The notes: generated by a model not told the origin, from the sequence alone. 64,000 bases of DNA from Pseudobdellovibrionaceae bacterium (GCA_020635235.1 JACKAF010000002.1:248001-312000), one strand, 5' to 3'. Positions 8,348-16,497 are shown, counted from the stretch's first letter. Program-made: numbers and translations.

Positions 8348-8362
8348 TGGCGCGGCCTTTGC
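8348..8362 (+). promoter_or_regulatory. Sigma-54-type promoter of the small exported protein
   Basis: TGGCGCG-GCCT-TTGC, with GG at 8349-8350 and GC at 8361-8362, spacing 10, followed by a T-rich stretch as is common at -12 elements. Predicted transcription start is near 8374, 14 bases before the GTG at 8388. Confidence 0.6.
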
Positions 8363-8387
8363 TTTTCAATGAGTATCGAGGTGATTC

Positions 8388-8663
8388 GTGCGAGCGTTAC
8401 TCTTCTTATCGTTGGTGTTGAGTTCTACCGGCTTTGCAGCCGAAAAAAACTGCCGTTTGATCGCGCAGTTCTGGCAGACCAGCGGAAAAAAGGTCGTGGA
8501 AATCACGGAACGAGTTGCCTTGAATTATCAGGAGTGCAAACTCGCGGCGAAGCAGCGTGAGTTGGATTCCGAATCCGACAAAAACGTGGTTTCAACCAAG
8601 GTGATATTTGCTTACCGGGCCCCCACCTTCAGCCCGGACGAGCTTGAAGAACTTTCCGAATAG
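8388..8663 (+). CDS. Small exported protein
   Basis: The protein is 91 aa. It has a clear signal peptide (Arg-Ala then Leu-Leu-Phe-Leu-Ser-Leu-Val-Leu, with a cleavage-like Ala-Ala near residue 19) and a mature part of about 72 residues, mostly charged and helical, with two Cys. The GTG start at 8388 is supported by GAGGTGA placed 4-6 bases upstream and by a sigma-54-type element that puts the transcript start at about 8374. Its stop lies just upstream of a pair of GTCTC-type sites that serve the next unit. No family recognised. Confidence 0.65.
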   Translation: MRALLFLSLVLSSTGFAAEKNCRLIAQFWQTSGKKVVEITERVALNYQECKLAAKQRELDSESDKNVVSTKVIFAYRAPTFSPDELEELSE

Positions 8664-8665
8664 CT

Positions 8666-8699
8666 GTCTCAGCGCCGAAATTTATCTCAATTCTGAGCG
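8666..8699 (+). promoter_or_regulatory. Candidate enhancer: two GTCTC-type sites
   Basis: GTCTCAGCGCCGAAAT at 8666-8681 and ATCTCAATTCTGAGCG at 8684-8699 both follow the GTCTCR-N4-YGRRMN pattern (the second with A for the first G). They lie 32-65 bases upstream of the -24 element at 8731. Confidence 0.5.
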
Positions 8700-8729
8700 G
8701 GTTTCTTCCGCCCCTCAAGCCTATTTGTT

Positions 8730-8744
8730 TGGCACTCGTTTTGT
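8730..8744 (+). promoter_or_regulatory. Sigma-54-type promoter, TTGT variant
   Basis: TGGCACT-CGTT-TTGT, with GG at 8731-8732 and spacing 10. The -12 element has GT instead of GC, a deviation also seen at 54762. Transcription would start near 8756, which excludes the upstream TTG and favours ATG 8768. Confidence 0.5.
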
Positions 8745-8767
8745 AGTGTTAGGCTTTGAGGGTACGG

Positions 8768-9580
8768 ATGCGTTGTGATGGTCACATCAAATTAACCAGT
8801 GAGGCTATTCGCCGCCTGCAACTGAATTGCAAGCACATGGCTGAAATTTGCGATCCGCCGATGCTCCGCCCTGTGCCCCGCAATTGGCACAAACCCCGAG
8901 TATCCAACGGCTTCGACAACAATCTAACAGCTTGGCAGTGGTTCGTTGGTTCGGGATCCCATAAGCCGGATGTTTTTGATAGGGGCAACCTTGCGAACCA
9001 GGTAATGGCGGTCGATTTGAACGCCGCGACCCGTTGGACGCACGATCACCCGCTGGGGCAGCGCTACCACTTTATGCGGGCGCCTTCTGAAACTTCCTAC
9101 CAGGCCTACCAAAATGCCTGCCGCTTTATTGAGGAAAATGCGCGGGCTTGGGTCTATGCCTTCAAGAAGGTTCTTCTTATGAAATCTCCTCAACACCACC
9201 CGATGCGGTTGGATGCGGTGAATAAGCTCGCGCTTGCAGTCCATTGTCTCCAAGACTCCTTCTCGCCGAGCCACGTGCGCCGGGCGTTTGTGACGAGTGC
9301 GTTAAATTTTCCCGTTAGTTTGGATGTGCAATTGAGTAATCCAAATCAAGTTCCGCCGATTCGGGAGCTTTTCATTTACGCTAATCAGAACCACGATCAC
9401 CACGCCGAGGATGACTACGCTTCGGGCTCCCTCAACAATCCCTTTGGGGAACTGGCGGTAGAGGCGACCGTGGCCTTTCTAACGATCTGCCAGCAAAGCG
9501 CCGCGCAGCCCTCCATGGCCCTTACAGGTTGGGAGAGTTTCAAGCAGAAATGGTTGGCGACGGCGGAGATAGAGCAGTAA
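8768..9580 (+). CDS. Zinc phospholipase C / S1-P1 nuclease-like protein
   Basis: The protein is 270 aa, without an obvious signal peptide. His/Asp-rich motifs are spread in the order seen in the all-helical zinc phospholipase C / S1-P1 nuclease fold. An early His is followed by Leu-Thr-Ser-Glu-Ala. Next come Thr-Arg-Trp-Thr-His-Asp-His-Pro (about residue 90), Ala-Val-His-Cys-Leu-Gln-Asp-Ser-Phe-Ser-Pro-Ser-His (about 155-168) and His-Asp-His-His-Ala-Glu-Asp-Asp (about 212). These could supply a trinuclear zinc site; phosphodiester or phospholipid cleavage would then be the activity. ATG 8768 is chosen because GAGGG sits 5 bases upstream and the sigma-54-type start falls at about 8756. It leads the four-kilobase unit that ends with the caspase-like gene. 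The family assignment is by motif only. Confidence 0.5.
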   Translation: MRCDGHIKLTSEAIRRLQLNCKHMAEICDPPMLRPVPRNWHKPRVSNGFDNNLTAWQWFVGSGSHKPDVFDRGNLANQVMAVDLNAATRWTHDHPLGQRYHFMRAPSETSYQAYQNACRFIEENARAWVYAFKKVLLMKSPQHHPMRLDAVNKLALAVHCLQDSFSPSHVRRAFVTSALNFPVSLDVQLSNPNQVPPIRELFIYANQNHDHHAEDDYASGSLNNPFGELAVEATVAFLTICQQSAAQPSMALTGWESFKQKWLATAEIEQ

Positions 9581-9589
9581 AGTATTTCT

Positions 9590-9877
9590 ATGTCACTCGG
9601 AAGAAACACACGTCTGCTTGTTTTCCTTCTTATTGGTTGGGTTTTTGTCTGGCTGTTCTTGGGTTTGCTTTTTCCGCACCACCCGCACATTTTTTTCGGT
9701 CACCTCTGGTCGCCCATCACAGCTTTGCCGCTTTGGCTTTCTAGCGTTGATGCTCCTGAGGCTACGTTCGAGCAAGACTGGAAGTACGTATATTTCCCGG
9801 CCATTGTTTTTTGGTGCGGAGTGCTGACGATACTTCTCTCGTGGACGCTCCTCTGGTGGAAGCGCTCCTCCAAATAG
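9590..9877 (+). CDS. Small membrane protein, two helices
   Basis: The protein is 95 aa. It has two strong hydrophobic segments (about residues 8-28 and 68-88) separated by a Pro/His-rich loop, and a basic C-terminus (Lys-Arg-Ser-Ser-Lys), so both termini are probably cytoplasmic. It starts 9 bases after the upstream stop and ends 35 bases before the next start, so it belongs to the same operon. Two-helix partners of secreted lytic enzymes are sometimes immunity or holin-like proteins; nothing in the sequence decides this. No family recognised. Confidence 0.6.
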   Translation: MSLGRNTRLLVFLLIGWVFVWLFLGLLFPHHPHIFFGHLWSPITALPLWLSSVDAPEATFEQDWKYVYFPAIVFWCGVLTILLSWTLLWWKRSSK

Positions 9878-9912
9878 CCTATAATCTAAATTCACTTCTT
9901 GAGGGGGCCTTC

Positions 9913-11109
9913 ATGAAAAAAATCCGTCCACTGTGGGTATTGATCGGTTGTGTTTTTCTTGGTGCTTCGCACCGGACCACGAGTCCATTTATTACGCCTG
10001 CAATAGCAGTTTTGGAAGACGGGCAGATTGTTACCGAAAGCACCGATCCTGAAGCCATCAAGAGAGAAATTAAAAATCAGGTAAAGTTCACCATTGGTGC
10101 GCTCAACGAAATTGGGGGCGGCGCGGCCATTGAGAGCACGCTCCACATCGAGCTTAAGGATCGCATCCGTGAGAACACCGTCGCGTACAAAGCGAGACTT
10201 CTGATTGCTTACCCTCAACAATACGTTTTGCCGCAAGAACTGCAGGTTGTTTTGCCGGCAAGCGGGAGCCGTGACGGTTTAAAGAGTTTTTACGATGCGT
10301 ATTCTCCGCGGTGTAGTAGCGAGAATCACGGTTGGTCGAGCTATTTTTATGATTATCGGCCAATGCGTTGCGGCCTTTCCCAACAAGCTGAACCCGCTCT
10401 TGGTTGGCGGGCGACTTTTGCGCTGGAAGTGCAGGAAGAACATTTAGACGCAAAGCCCGAAACCCAAAAAGTTTGGGAAGACGGCAAATACAACGTCATT
10501 GCGATCTTTGGGAACACCAACTCGACCGACAGCACCCGTAGTGCGGTGCAGTTTCGCCAGTATCTGTACAATTGGTTTGGGACCCCTATCGCAAACCAGA
10601 TGGACGATCATGGCAGGTTTTCGGTGCAAACCATGCAGTTCCGAGCTCACAAAGGGGTGATGGTGGTTTCCTTATTCGATCTATTTGACGGGAACGTGCA
10701 GACTCTCGGCGAGAGTTTTAAGAGCGCCTTTGAGGCGCTTACCCCTGACGCCGATCTCGTCGCCTACAACGGCCACTCCGGCCTGGGCGCCAATGTGGGC
10801 GCGCTTACACACATGGGCGTGTTTAAGCCGGATCAATACCAGGTGTATTTCCTCAACGGGTGCGACAGCTTCTCCTATGTGGATGGAAGATTGGCCGAAG
10901 CGCACGTGGCGCAAAACCCGGAGTCCGCGCCCACAAAGTATTTGGATCTTATCCTTACGGTACTTCCGAGTGCCTTTGAGGAAATGGCTTATGGAACCGC
11001 GCGCGTGGTGTTGGGTCTTCACACTGGGAGTGCGACGTACTACCAAATGCTTTCTAACATTCGAAACGCGAGCCCTCTTGTAATCGGCGAAGAGGACAAT
11101 GAAGAATAA
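9913..11109 (+). CDS. Exported protein with caspase-fold (clan CD-like) His/Cys motif
   Basis: The protein is 398 aa. A signal-like segment covers residues 5-20 (Leu-Trp-Val-Leu-Ile-Gly-Cys-Val-Phe-Leu-Gly; Cys13 is too early for a standard lipobox). The C-terminal part has Ala-Tyr-Asn-Gly-His-Ser-Gly with His288, and 29 residues later Tyr-Phe-Leu-Asn-Gly-Cys-Asp-Ser-Phe with Cys317. A hydrophobic strand ending in His-Gly or Gly-His, then one ending in a Cys followed by a small acidic residue, is the dyad arrangement of clan CD cysteine peptidases (caspase, gingipain, CHAT). ATG 9913 has GAGGGGG 7 bases upstream. Co-transcription with the nuclease/phospholipase-like gene suggests a lytic or processing role. 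The peptidase call is an inference from the dyad. Confidence 0.5.
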   Translation: MKKIRPLWVLIGCVFLGASHRTTSPFITPAIAVLEDGQIVTESTDPEAIKREIKNQVKFTIGALNEIGGGAAIESTLHIELKDRIRENTVAYKARLLIAYPQQYVLPQELQVVLPASGSRDGLKSFYDAYSPRCSSENHGWSSYFYDYRPMRCGLSQQAEPALGWRATFALEVQEEHLDAKPETQKVWEDGKYNVIAIFGNTNSTDSTRSAVQFRQYLYNWFGTPIANQMDDHGRFSVQTMQFRAHKGVMVVSLFDLFDGNVQTLGESFKSAFEALTPDADLVAYNGHSGLGANVGALTHMGVFKPDQYQVYFLNGCDSFSYVDGRLAEAHVAQNPESAPTKYLDLILTVLPSAFEEMAYGTARVVLGLHTGSATYYQMLSNIRNASPLVIGEEDNEE

Positions 11110-11111
11110 AG

Positions 11112-11140
11112 AAGGAGGGGGAAACCCCCCTCCTTTGTCT
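11112..11140. terminator. Bidirectional terminator hairpin
   Basis: AGGAGGGGG and CCCCCTCCT form a stem around a loop of about four bases, between the convergent stops of the caspase-like gene and the next minus-strand gene. A short T-rich run follows on the plus strand. The stop codon of the minus-strand gene touches the edge of the structure. Confidence 0.7.
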
Positions 11141-11661
11141 TAGGGCTTAATGGGTTGGATGGGACCGGGTTTGATCGGCCCTATCTTCAGGCACATCGGG
11201 CCCCCGCTTCGAATCGCCTTCAGATCTTTTTGATCATTGTTCCACACCTGGCAGCCCCATTGGCCGACGTTGTGAATGGTGTCGATGGCGACTTCTTCCT
11301 CTTTACAATGAGAAAGCGTTCCCGGCGGAAGGATTACTGTTACTTCGCGCAGCGCGCCACTTGCGATAGGCATCGCAATTTGCACTTCTTCCGTCGAATT
11401 TCCGACGCGTACCTTCATGCGCTTGTAGCCGCTGCCGGTAAACCCAACTTCTCCGGTGTTCTTTACTCTGATAATGGCGCGTTGGTGGGGGAAGTGGATG
11501 TCTCCCATCCATTCCTTGTTCCAGTAAGTGATGCCTAGTGGTACCAAATCCTTTTTGTAGTGGCGTGCAATATAGTCGTCGCAGGCGTTAGCGTCCGCGT
11601 AAGCACTGGCGGACGAAAGTAGCGTCACGACTCCAACCAACCCAAGTATAAGAGCCTTCAT
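11140..11661 (-). CDS. Exported protein of unknown function
   Basis: The protein is 173 aa. It has a signal peptide (Leu-Ile-Leu-Gly-Leu-Val-Gly-Val-Val-Thr-Leu-Leu, cleavage near Ala-Tyr-Ala) and a beta-rich middle (Ala-Ile-Ile-Arg-Val-Lys-Asn-Thr-Gly, Val-Thr-Val-Ile-Leu-Pro-Pro-Gly). Four Cys in the mature part could form two disulphides, and the C-terminus is a Pro-Ile-Lys-Pro-Gly repeat. ATG 11661 is chosen over 11676 because AGGAG lies 6-7 bases upstream of it. The middle resembles the Ig-like CARDB pattern only loosely. Single-gene unit facing the caspase-like operon; no sigma-54-type element seen upstream. Confidence 0.6.
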   Translation of the reverse strand: MKALILGLVGVVTLLSSASAYADANACDDYIARHYKKDLVPLGITYWNKEWMGDIHFPHQRAIIRVKNTGEVGFTGSGYKRMKVRVGNSTEEVQIAMPIASGALREVTVILPPGTLSHCKEEEVAIDTIHNVGQWGCQVWNNDQKDLKAIRSGGPMCLKIGPIKPGPIQPIKP

Positions 11662-11780
11662 CGTTATTCTCCTCATTTGTAAGTTAATAAGGGCTTTTGC
11701 CCCCTTTGCTTACGCGCAAAAGAAGAGAGATTTGGCTCAGTACAATTTGAACTCTTTTTTGATGACGTCCGGGTGTTGCG

Positions 11781-11811
11781 GGCGCTCATAGCGCCGCGCG
11801 GGCGGGCCCGC
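11781..11811. repeat. Two adjacent GC-rich hairpins upstream of cti
   Basis: GGCGCT-CAT-AGCGCC (11781-11795) is followed at once by GCGGGC-GG-GCCCGC (11798-11811) in the 243-base gap between divergent genes. Neither has a T-run. They could be protein-binding sites or part of a cti leader. TTTGA and TCAAA at about 11872-11890 form a further small inverted repeat close to the cti start. Confidence 0.35.
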
Positions 11812-11904
11812 TATCAAAGCGCCGCAGATAAGTAGGTTTCCCTGGTTGCCTGGTGTAACGGCCCCCTATAGTTTGATGCGTATAGTCAAACAGGAGCCAC
11901 TTAA

Positions 11905-14481
11905 ATGAGATTTCGCTGTCTTTTGGGCCTTTCGCTATTGTTTACAGGTGCTTGGGCCTTGGGATCGGCCGACCCCTACGCTGTCGGGAACCGCGTACAC
12001 CCGCCGGTGTTTGATAAGTCCGAGCGTTTTCTTACCGAGATTCAGCCCCTGCTTGGCGGCCGTTGCCTTGCCTGCCACGGCTGCACGGATTCTCCCTGCC
12101 AACTAAAGCTCGGGAGTTATGACGAGCTCAAGCGCGGCGGACATATGGAACTTGCCTATAGCCGGACGCGCGTGGGACGGATGGAGGCCGGCGCGACGCG
12201 GATGCAAGACGCTGGCTCGCTAGCGGAATGGCGGACGAAAAGCTTCTTCCCTGTCGTTTCCGACAAACCCGGTGCAGACAAGGCGGCGAACCTGCAGGCC
12301 TCTATTTTGTACCAGTTTTTGCAGCAAGGCAGAGAAAACCTAAAGAGTGCGGTAGAGACGGACGCTGAAGCGGACTCTACAAAGGCGCTTTTTCCGCTGG
12401 AAAACGAAGCGGTCAATACACTTCAGCGCAACATATACAAGGACTATCAGTTTGAGTGCAAAGCGACGCCTGCCGAAGCGCGCGCGTTTCTGAAGAAAAA
12501 TCCGCTGATGCGAATGCCTTTCGGCGTCCCGCAGCTAAAAAAAGCCGAGTTTGAGCGTTTTGAATCCTATGTCGCGGACGGGGCTCCAGCGCCTTCGGCC
12601 AAAGCCGCCGCCACCCTCGCGGCACCTTCCGTGCCTGCAGTTATCGATGAGTGGCAACGTTTTCTGAACGGCGGCGATAAGCGCCAGCTTCTTGTGGCTC
12701 GCTATCTTTTTGAGCACATGTATTCACACCACCTGCATTTTTCGCAAATGCCGGGAGAGTTTTATCGCCTCTTTAGATCCAGTAAATCTTGCGAAGCCCC
12801 GCAGGAAATCCGTACTGAGCTTGTGACAGATCCTCCAAAGGTTGGCCGGGTCTATTATTGCTTTGAAAAATACACGGGCCTAATCGCGCAAAAGAACCAT
12901 GTGCCCTGGGAGATTGGTCCAAAAACACTCGCTCGGTACAGAAAGCTCTTTTTGGGTGGCTCTCCTAGCTGGGAGCTTAAAAAACTGCCGGGATACGATT
13001 CTTCAAACCAGTTTATCTACTTTGAAGCGATCCCTTCGAAGATTAGATACATGTTTTTGCTCGAAAACGCGCGTGCCATTGTGGATGCTCTCGTAAGAGG
13101 CGATGTGTGCAAAGGCCAGGGTGCGACCTATGCAATTTCAGATTTGTTTTGGGTTTTCTTCCTAAAGCCAGACAGCGATGTGAGCGCCCGCTCCGAAGGT
13201 CCTAAGTTGTCGCACCTGAGTTGGCGGAACTTGGGTGCGAAGCCCGAGTTTGGTCCATTTGAGGTGGATCTAAAGCTGGTCGAAAAAAACGTTTTGGGGA
13301 ACAAGGAATACCTTGCGGCATTCGAATTTGAAACCCGAAGGCTTTTAAAGGATCGGCAACTTGAAGGGGTTGAAGGAAAAGCGGCGCGGGCGCTCGCAAG
13401 AGTGCAGCAACTCTCCACCGGGTTGAGCATTCAAAGAGATATCTGGGACGGTACGCGCTTTGACGGCGAGGCCGGGCACGACTTGAACTCCATGATCCAG
13501 GTGACACGCCACGGACGGAGCGCGACGGTGCAGTTTGGTCGCAAAGGTGGTCGCCCGCAGGCTATCTGGGTGATGAACTATGCGAATCTTGAGAGGTTGT
13601 ATTACAACCTCGTCGTGCAGTTTAAGTACTGGGAAAACCTGGCGCACAAGTTTGGTACGTGGAGACACATGAGTTATGTCCGGCGTGAGGGAGAGGATCT
13701 CTTTTTGTCCTTCTTGCCTAGCGGGGATCGTAGAGAAGTGCGAAGCCACTACACCAAGGGACTAAAGGGCTTTGCGACGGCTGAAAATCTACTGCGTTTT
13801 CCGGATCACAGTCTCCTTCCGATGCTGGCGACGCGGCTGGGATCCTCTCGTCCCTCCGGCGAGAATAACTTCAAGGCGGGTACGCCGCTCGCTCGTGCTG
13901 AGGAGTTGGTGGGACGCTTTTTGAGCCATGTGAACCCGAAAGAAAAGGATCCACTTAATACTGTCCCCACTAATATCCCAAGCGATGTGAAAACCTTGGA
14001 TGAAGTGGTAGCGGCCTTTGGTTCGCTAGCAAGGCACGTACCCGGTGAATTTCAACGGTGGATTGCAGATACCAACTTTGTACGCGTGCATGAGGGCGAA
14101 AAGGTGCATTACTTTACGGTACTCGGCAACCGAGCGTACGATATTGGCGATGTCGTCTTTCTACAAGGTCTAGCGCGCCGCCCGGACGAGGACACGCACT
14201 CCGTGTATGAGGGGCTCATTGGGAATTTTCCCAATATCGACTTTGAGGTCCCGCTACCCGGAACTGCCGAGCATGGCGCTTCTGACTTTTTGAAGCGTCT
14301 TGGAAGTCTGAAAAGCACCGCCGATTGGGAAGCTCTGAAGGCGGACTACGGTTTGCGGCGCAATGCGCGCGAATTTTGGACGACTTACGATGCCATCAAC
14401 TTCTGGAACGTGAACAACGATCCAATTGGCGCGGGGATTAAAGACCTCATCGAATACGATTTGCCCGAGTTAGAAAGTTAG
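11905..14481 (+). CDS. cti: Fatty acid cis/trans isomerase
   Basis: The protein is 858 aa, somewhat longer than the ~760 aa Pseudomonas Cti. It has a Sec signal peptide (residues 1-20) and, near the N-terminus, the c-type heme motif Cys54-Leu-Ala-Cys57-His58. The Cti-typical surroundings follow: Gly-Cys-Thr-Asp-Ser-Pro-Cys-Gln-Leu-Lys-Leu, then Tyr-Asp-Glu-Leu-Lys-Arg-Gly. Cti is a periplasmic heme protein that turns cis-unsaturated acyl chains of membrane phospholipids into trans isomers, stiffening the membrane quickly under solvent, heat or other stress without ATP. A good ribosome site (CAGGAGCC) precedes ATG 11905. It stands alone on the plus strand and overlaps the following minus-strand stop by 4 bases. 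Confidence 0.9.
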   Translation: MRFRCLLGLSLLFTGAWALGSADPYAVGNRVHPPVFDKSERFLTEIQPLLGGRCLACHGCTDSPCQLKLGSYDELKRGGHMELAYSRTRVGRMEAGATRMQDAGSLAEWRTKSFFPVVSDKPGADKAANLQASILYQFLQQGRENLKSAVETDAEADSTKALFPLENEAVNTLQRNIYKDYQFECKATPAEARAFLKKNPLMRMPFGVPQLKKAEFERFESYVADGAPAPSAKAAATLAAPSVPAVIDEWQRFLNGGDKRQLLVARYLFEHMYSHHLHFSQMPGEFYRLFRSSKSCEAPQEIRTELVTDPPKVGRVYYCFEKYTGLIAQKNHVPWEIGPKTLARYRKLFLGGSPSWELKKLPGYDSSNQFIYFEAIPSKIRYMFLLENARAIVDALVRGDVCKGQGATYAISDLFWVFFLKPDSDVSARSEGPKLSHLSWRNLGAKPEFGPFEVDLKLVEKNVLGNKEYLAAFEFETRRLLKDRQLEGVEGKAARALARVQQLSTGLSIQRDIWDGTRFDGEAGHDLNSMIQVTRHGRSATVQFGRKGGRPQAIWVMNYANLERLYYNLVVQFKYWENLAHKFGTWRHMSYVRREGEDLFLSFLPSGDRREVRSHYTKGLKGFATAENLLRFPDHSLLPMLATRLGSSRPSGENNFKAGTPLARAEELVGRFLSHVNPKEKDPLNTVPTNIPSDVKTLDEVVAAFGSLARHVPGEFQRWIADTNFVRVHEGEKVHYFTVLGNRAYDIGDVVFLQGLARRPDEDTHSVYEGLIGNFPNIDFEVPLPGTAEHGASDFLKRLGSLKSTADWEALKADYGLRRNAREFWTTYDAINFWNVNNDPIGAGIKDLIEYDLPELES

Positions 14482-15317
14482 GGAGTTGTGGCGGTAGTGG
14501 GAGTAGTAGTAGGCGTCTTAGCGTCTGGAAAGCGCAAGATCACCGTCATCCCGCTTGGCTTGGAGCTATCGGTCGGATCGTACATCAGGATGTAGTCGAC
14601 CAATACTTTTGAGCCCTTGGGAACGCTCGAAGCGTAGCCACTTCCGGCATTGGGAAAATCAAGTCCGCCGTCTTTACCGATTCCATCAACAGTGGCTTCA
14701 AAACCGATATGTGCCCAGAAGGGCTTATTTCCATGAAGGCCACGTTCCACGGCGCCTTGTACGGACGTCAATACGGAGTCTCCTCCAAATACGGTTTGCC
14801 CGCGGTCTTGTAGATCGGCTGCGTTGCGTGCATGGCGCTGCCACATGGAAGCGAGTTCCGCGACCCGAAGCGGATCGTAGGGCGTAAAGAAGTAGCGTGT
14901 GTCTTTCCAATTGTGGCGCCCGTCGTAGAGGAGTCCCGTCAGTCTGTCGGCGATCTCATTGGGGGCGCTTCCCATGTCGTCACTCGATACGGCCGCTACG
15001 TTTTTGGCCGCGGGGGGCGGTACCACGGCGTGGGGCTGGCCCGGTTCGGGCGGGAAAAATATTTCGTATCGGGGATCATCCGCCTTGATTGGGCTTGCGA
15101 CTTGGGCACCCAGTATGCGAACTAGACCCGAGCCGCGTACGCGATCGGCATTGGTAGCTCTGGCGCTTTCAGTGAGATCGTCCCATCCGATGATTTTGAG
15201 CATGGCATTGCAGAGGCTTTGAGGTGAGGGGGCGATCTTCTCCGGCGGATCGGAGTGAGCGGGCGCAGCGAGCAGCGCTAACACAAAGGGCAAGAATATG
15301 TACCCGGCCTTTCGCAT
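14478..15317 (-). CDS. Exported protein of unknown function
   Basis: The protein is 279 aa. It has a signal peptide (Phe-Leu-Pro-Phe-Val-Leu-Ala-Leu-Leu-Ala-Ala, cleavage near Ala-His-Ser) and a Pro/Ala-rich stretch near residue 95. A Thr/Pro tail of the type Thr-Pro-Thr-Thr-Ala ends the protein. It starts 4 bases after the upstream gene stops, so the two exported proteins are made together from the sigma-54-type promoter near 16490. Both contain a short Ile/Leu-Gly-Trp/Tyr-Asp-Asp motif, near the N-terminus here and at the C-terminus of the partner. I do not recognise a family. Confidence 0.6.
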   Translation of the reverse strand: MRKAGYIFLPFVLALLAAPAHSDPPEKIAPSPQSLCNAMLKIIGWDDLTESARATNADRVRGSGLVRILGAQVASPIKADDPRYEIFFPPEPGQPHAVVPPPAAKNVAAVSSDDMGSAPNEIADRLTGLLYDGRHNWKDTRYFFTPYDPLRVAELASMWQRHARNAADLQDRGQTVFGGDSVLTSVQGAVERGLHGNKPFWAHIGFEATVDGIGKDGGLDFPNAGSGYASSVPKGSKVLVDYILMYDPTDSSKPSGMTVILRFPDAKTPTTTPTTATTP

Positions 15318-15321
15318 CGAC

Positions 15322-16443
15322 TTAATTGTCCTCTACGGGAAAAGGATCGTCATAGCCCAGTATGCGCATGAGGTACTGCAGATCCACATCCGGATTCCCA
15401 GTGGCGTCTGCCGACGATCGACCGGCTCCACCGAGCCGACCCGGCAAAGGCACCGAGGGAACTTCCTGGCTTGTCATGTATGGGGTAGAGATACCCTGCA
15501 AAGGTCGGTACGAGAAATTTAATACGAGCACCATGCGAGAACCCGTAGCGGCCTGATGGACGGTCGGCAACACACCCGGTGCGTCGGGTAGTAAATCGTC
15601 AGGAACGTCTTTCGCGCGAGTACCTAGATAGGTCTTAACACCTTCGGGAACAATTACCCCTTGGCCGTTATCGCGCCAACCAGGCTGCGCATTGCCTTCG
15701 GGATCAAAGGCATGGTAGTTGGCCCAACGCCCGTACGCGCTGATTAGACTTGCATGTTTTTCTCCGGGCTTGGTTTCCGGATTCCTTGCGGCGTTTTGCA
15801 TACTGGGATCTTTGTGATGCACGACGGTTCTATCCCCGTAAATAGGGATAACCATCACCATGCCCTCACGTGGGTACCAGTCGATGTGCAGTGGGCAGCC
15901 GGTAGTTTCACAGACACGAAGCTCTGCCAAATCGAGTTTTAGGCCCACTTTGTTTTTTGCCATGCGCGATTTTTCTTCTTGCGGCAAATTGTCATAAACA
16001 AAGCGCAGCATGGAGTCGCCAAAGCCCTGCAGTTGCGCCACGCGTTCAGGTCCGATAATCTCGGAGAGTTCCTTCTTCGCTGTATCGATATCCACATAGT
16101 GCGGCACCGATTTATCTCCATCAAAGACGAAAGTTCCTTTTTCCGGCCAGTCGACTTGCTTGTAGTTGTCGCCTTGTAAGAATTTGGGAAGGGCACCAGT
16201 CACGTCAAATGTTAGAAATCCCGTGCCCTTTTTGGGATCGAGTTGATTAAAAGCTTGCTGGGTTTTGGGATCCGAGATTGCGATCTGAAGATTTCGGGTC
16301 GTTTCGACCACCGCCTGGTAGTAGCGCATGCACGCCGCGCGATCCATTACCGAGGGTTCGGCACTGAAAATTCTTGCAGGCAGTGAAGCAACAAGAAGCG
16401 CTACGAATAGAGCGTATACGCTATGTTTAGTCTTTGTGACCAT
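15322..16443 (-). CDS. Exported protein, possible 2-oxoglutarate/Fe(II) oxygenase-like fold
   Basis: The protein is 373 aa. It has a signal peptide (residues ~9-28, cleavage near Ile-Phe-Ser-Ala). The C-terminal half shows His186-Ile-Asp188 in a strand, a Met-Val-Met-Val-Ile-Pro-Ile-Tyr strand, then Val-His296-Gln-Ala and Gly-Ser-Arg303-Met-Val-Leu-Val-Leu-Asn-Phe. An HxD pair, a distal His and an Arg seven residues later match the iron and 2-oxoglutarate ligands of the double-stranded beta-helix oxygenases such as prolyl hydroxylases. A periplasmic enzyme of this type would be unusual, because 2-oxoglutarate is cytosolic, so the fold may be kept without the activity. First gene of a two-gene unit with a good sigma-54-type element 40 bases upstream. 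Confidence 0.5.
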   Translation of the reverse strand: MVTKTKHSVYALFVALLVASLPARIFSAEPSVMDRAACMRYYQAVVETTRNLQIAISDPKTQQAFNQLDPKKGTGFLTFDVTGALPKFLQGDNYKQVDWPEKGTFVFDGDKSVPHYVDIDTAKKELSEIIGPERVAQLQGFGDSMLRFVYDNLPQEEKSRMAKNKVGLKLDLAELRVCETTGCPLHIDWYPREGMVMVIPIYGDRTVVHHKDPSMQNAARNPETKPGEKHASLISAYGRWANYHAFDPEGNAQPGWRDNGQGVIVPEGVKTYLGTRAKDVPDDLLPDAPGVLPTVHQAATGSRMVLVLNFSYRPLQGISTPYMTSQEVPSVPLPGRLGGAGRSSADATGNPDVDLQYLMRILGYDDPFPVEDN

Positions 16444-16482
16444 AGTGTCCTAAATCGCTGAATCCAATAGCGACTTGGAATT

Positions 16483-16497
16483 GCAACAGGCGTGCCG
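16483..16497 (-). promoter_or_regulatory. Sigma-54 promoter of the 16443-14478 unit
   Basis: The minus strand reads CGGCACG-CCTG-TTGC, with GG at 16496-16495 and GC at 16484-16483, spacing 10, followed by AA. Predicted transcription start is near 16471, about 28 bases before ATG 16443. Confidence 0.7.
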
